Source of the DNA: Saccharopolyspora flava
Lineage (GTDB): Bacteria > Actinomycetota > Actinomycetes > Mycobacteriales > Pseudonocardiaceae
DNA: 64,000 bases
Direction: 5' to 3'
Assembly: GCF_900116135.1 (NCBI RefSeq)
Contig: NZ_FOZX01000003.1
Coordinates: 682,001 to 746,000, forward strand
The position numbers were made by a program, and so were the translations under genes. The notes under the pieces were generated by a model. The model was given only the letters and a program-made list of their open reading frames with translations, ran no database searches and was not told the origin of the DNA. Positions 62,888-64,000 of the stretch are shown piece by piece. The stretch's first letter is position 1. Each line of letters opens with the position of its first letter.

Positions 62888-63967
62888 ATGTCGCTGTCCC
62901 GTCGAAGCCTGCTCGTCGCGGCCGGAGCCGCGGCTCCCCTGCTGCTCGCCCGCCCGGCGCTCGCCGCACCGCCGGATCTGAGCACGGCCGAGGGCTGGCT
63001 GACCTGGATCTCCGCGCATCGCGCCGAGGTGAGCCTGCGGCTCGACGACGGGCGCGGCAGCGGGCTGAGCCACCGCGCCGACCAAGCCCGGCCGCTGGCC
63101 TCGGCGGTCAAGGTGCTGCACCTGGCGGCCTACGCCGACGCCGTCGCGTCCGGCCGGCTCGATCCGCGCGAGCAGATCCGGGTGGGCGACTGGGAGCGCT
63201 ACTACGTGCCCGTCGACGGCGGCGCGCACCCGGCCGCGCTGCGCCACCTCGGCATCCCGCTCGGCGACACCGGGCTGCACGCCGCCGATCCCGAGCAGCG
63301 GGTGGCGCTGGACGACGTGGTCGCGGTGATGATCCTGTTCAGCGACAGCGCCGCCCCCGACCTGCTGCGCGACCGGCTGGGGGTCGAGGCGGTGATCGCG
63401 GCCGGGGCGGCGCGCGGCTGGCCCGAGGCCGACGTGCGCTCGCTGTGCGCCGAGTACCTGTTCCTGGTGCTGCCCGAGACCGCGCCTCCCGCAGGGCTTC
63501 CGGTGCGGGCCCGGCGGGAGTGGGGGTTCGCGCTCGAACGCAGGTACCGCGACGAGCCCGCACTGCGCGCCGAGGCCCTGCGGCGACTGCCCGGCGTGCC
63601 CGGCTACCCGGTTCAGCTCGCGTGGGCGTCGACGACCGCCGCCGGTTCGGCGGACCGGCTGGCCGCCGTGCACCGCGCGCTCAGCGCCGAGGGCGGGATC
63701 GCGCGCGCCCACCTGGAGCGGCCGCTGGCCGGGTCGCTGCCGCCGGGCGTGAGCGGCATCGGCCTCAAGGGCGGCAGCCTGCCGGGCGTGCTGACCAGCG
63801 GGATCTCGGTGCGCCGCGCGGACGGGACGCTCGGGCGGGGCGCGCTGCTGGCGCACGGCGACATCGGCGCCGAGCAGCTGACCACCGCCGATGCGGGACT
63901 GCCGCTGCTGCTGGCGATCGAGGACCCGCGTTGGCGGGACCGGCTGGCGACGGCGCTGAGCGGCTGA
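62888..63967 (+). CDS. Tat-exported class A beta-lactamase-like serine hydrolase
   Basis: A 359-residue exported penicilloyl-serine transferase-type protein. The N-terminus MSLSRRSLLVAAG is a twin-arginine signal, cleaved near ALA-AP (about 27). Active-site triad of the fold: SxxK at 72-75 (SAVK, Ser72), SDS at 151-153, and KGGS near 297 in place of KTG. No Glu166-type omega loop could be recognised, so beta-lactamase activity is uncertain; a peptidase or esterase is possible. ATG 62888 has GGAGG 7 nt upstream. Confidence 0.8.
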   Translation: MSLSRRSLLVAAGAAAPLLLARPALAAPPDLSTAEGWLTWISAHRAEVSLRLDDGRGSGLSHRADQARPLASAVKVLHLAAYADAVASGRLDPREQIRVGDWERYYVPVDGGAHPAALRHLGIPLGDTGLHAADPEQRVALDDVVAVMILFSDSAAPDLLRDRLGVEAVIAAGAARGWPEADVRSLCAEYLFLVLPETAPPAGLPVRARREWGFALERRYRDEPALRAEALRRLPGVPGYPVQLAWASTTAAGSADRLAAVHRALSAEGGIARAHLERPLAGSLPPGVSGIGLKGGSLPGVLTSGISVRRADGTLGRGALLAHGDIGAEQLTTADAGLPLLLAIEDPRWRDRLATALSG

Positions 63968-63981
63968 GGCAAGCTCGTCGC

Positions 63982-64000
63982 GTGGACCTGCAACAGCGCG
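63982..64000 (+). CDS. possible start of a gene cut by the window edge
   Basis: GTG 63982 opens a frame MDLQQR that runs off the right edge. CAAGCT ends 6 nt upstream, resembling the leaderless starts elsewhere. Too short to identify. Confidence 0.25.

Noticed and set aside
60950-63856. 968-codon minus-strand frame across the lipB region
   Set aside because: Antisense frame with low-complexity Arg/His/Gly/Gln composition and no domain; three clear plus-strand genes occupy the region.

Overview
The window is about 64 kb of very GC-rich, densely packed actinobacterial chromosome. Most starts are GTG or TTG, ribosome sites read GGAGG, and strong GC hairpins separate operons. Gene content (actinobacterial bc1-aa3 oxidase genes, a PIN/NYN gene beside a DEDDh/GIY-YIG nuclease, DUF397 proteins, AfsR-type regulators, an E2 with two lipoyl domains) points to the order Pseudonocardiales, perhaps a Saccharopolyspora-like organism. 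The genus is inference; I ran no database search.

From memory, the backbone follows the gene order of Mycobacterium tuberculosis Rv2182c to Rv2217. It runs: acyltransferase, ArsA-like ATPase and START-like protein (1-5092); long-chain acyl-CoA ligase (6233-8041); cell-wall peptidases and nucleases (8254-14225); cytochrome bc1 complex qcrCAB with ctaE (14831-19104); trpD; ctaC-ctaF; asnB; adoK; erpA; a DUF3043 protein; cobalamin genes cobU-cobT-cobS (47429-49825); ilvE; pepA; lpdA and sucB; lipB.

Two accessory segments interrupt this order. Segment 1 (about 25.4-34.9 kb, between asnB and adoK) is a maltodextrin or alpha-glucoside unit: a secreted GH13 amylase, an ABC importer lacking its own ATPase, a cytoplasmic GH13 glucosidase and a LacI repressor. 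Identical or near-identical 12-bp operators lie before lacI, the importer and the amylase. The ROK sugar kinase at 2155-3069 could phosphorylate released glucose. Segment 2 (about 37.7-47.4 kb, between the DUF3043 gene and cobU) holds a glycerol dehydrogenase behind a perfect palindromic operator, a decayed XRE regulator with two DUF397 genes, a deaminase-like gene, an AfsR/SARP regulator, a nucleotide-sugar dehydrogenase, and an NLR-like NB-ARC/TPR protein with an N-terminal RHIM/amyloid-like motif. SARP-style heptamers at exact 11-bp period lie between the AfsR gene and the dehydrogenase gene.

The most distinctive non-coding content is a set of short, AT-richer palindromic repeats at gene ends. 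Family A is at 8060-8130 and 14226-14307. Family B is a 70-bp element at 27774-27843 and 49814-49883. Family C is an array of GTTTTCATGAAAAC palindromes at 33096-33372. A separate 19-bp inverted repeat, D, is at 20181-20234. One family-B copy supplies the stop codons of two converging genes. No rRNA, tRNA, CRISPR array, insertion sequence or known riboswitch was recognised.
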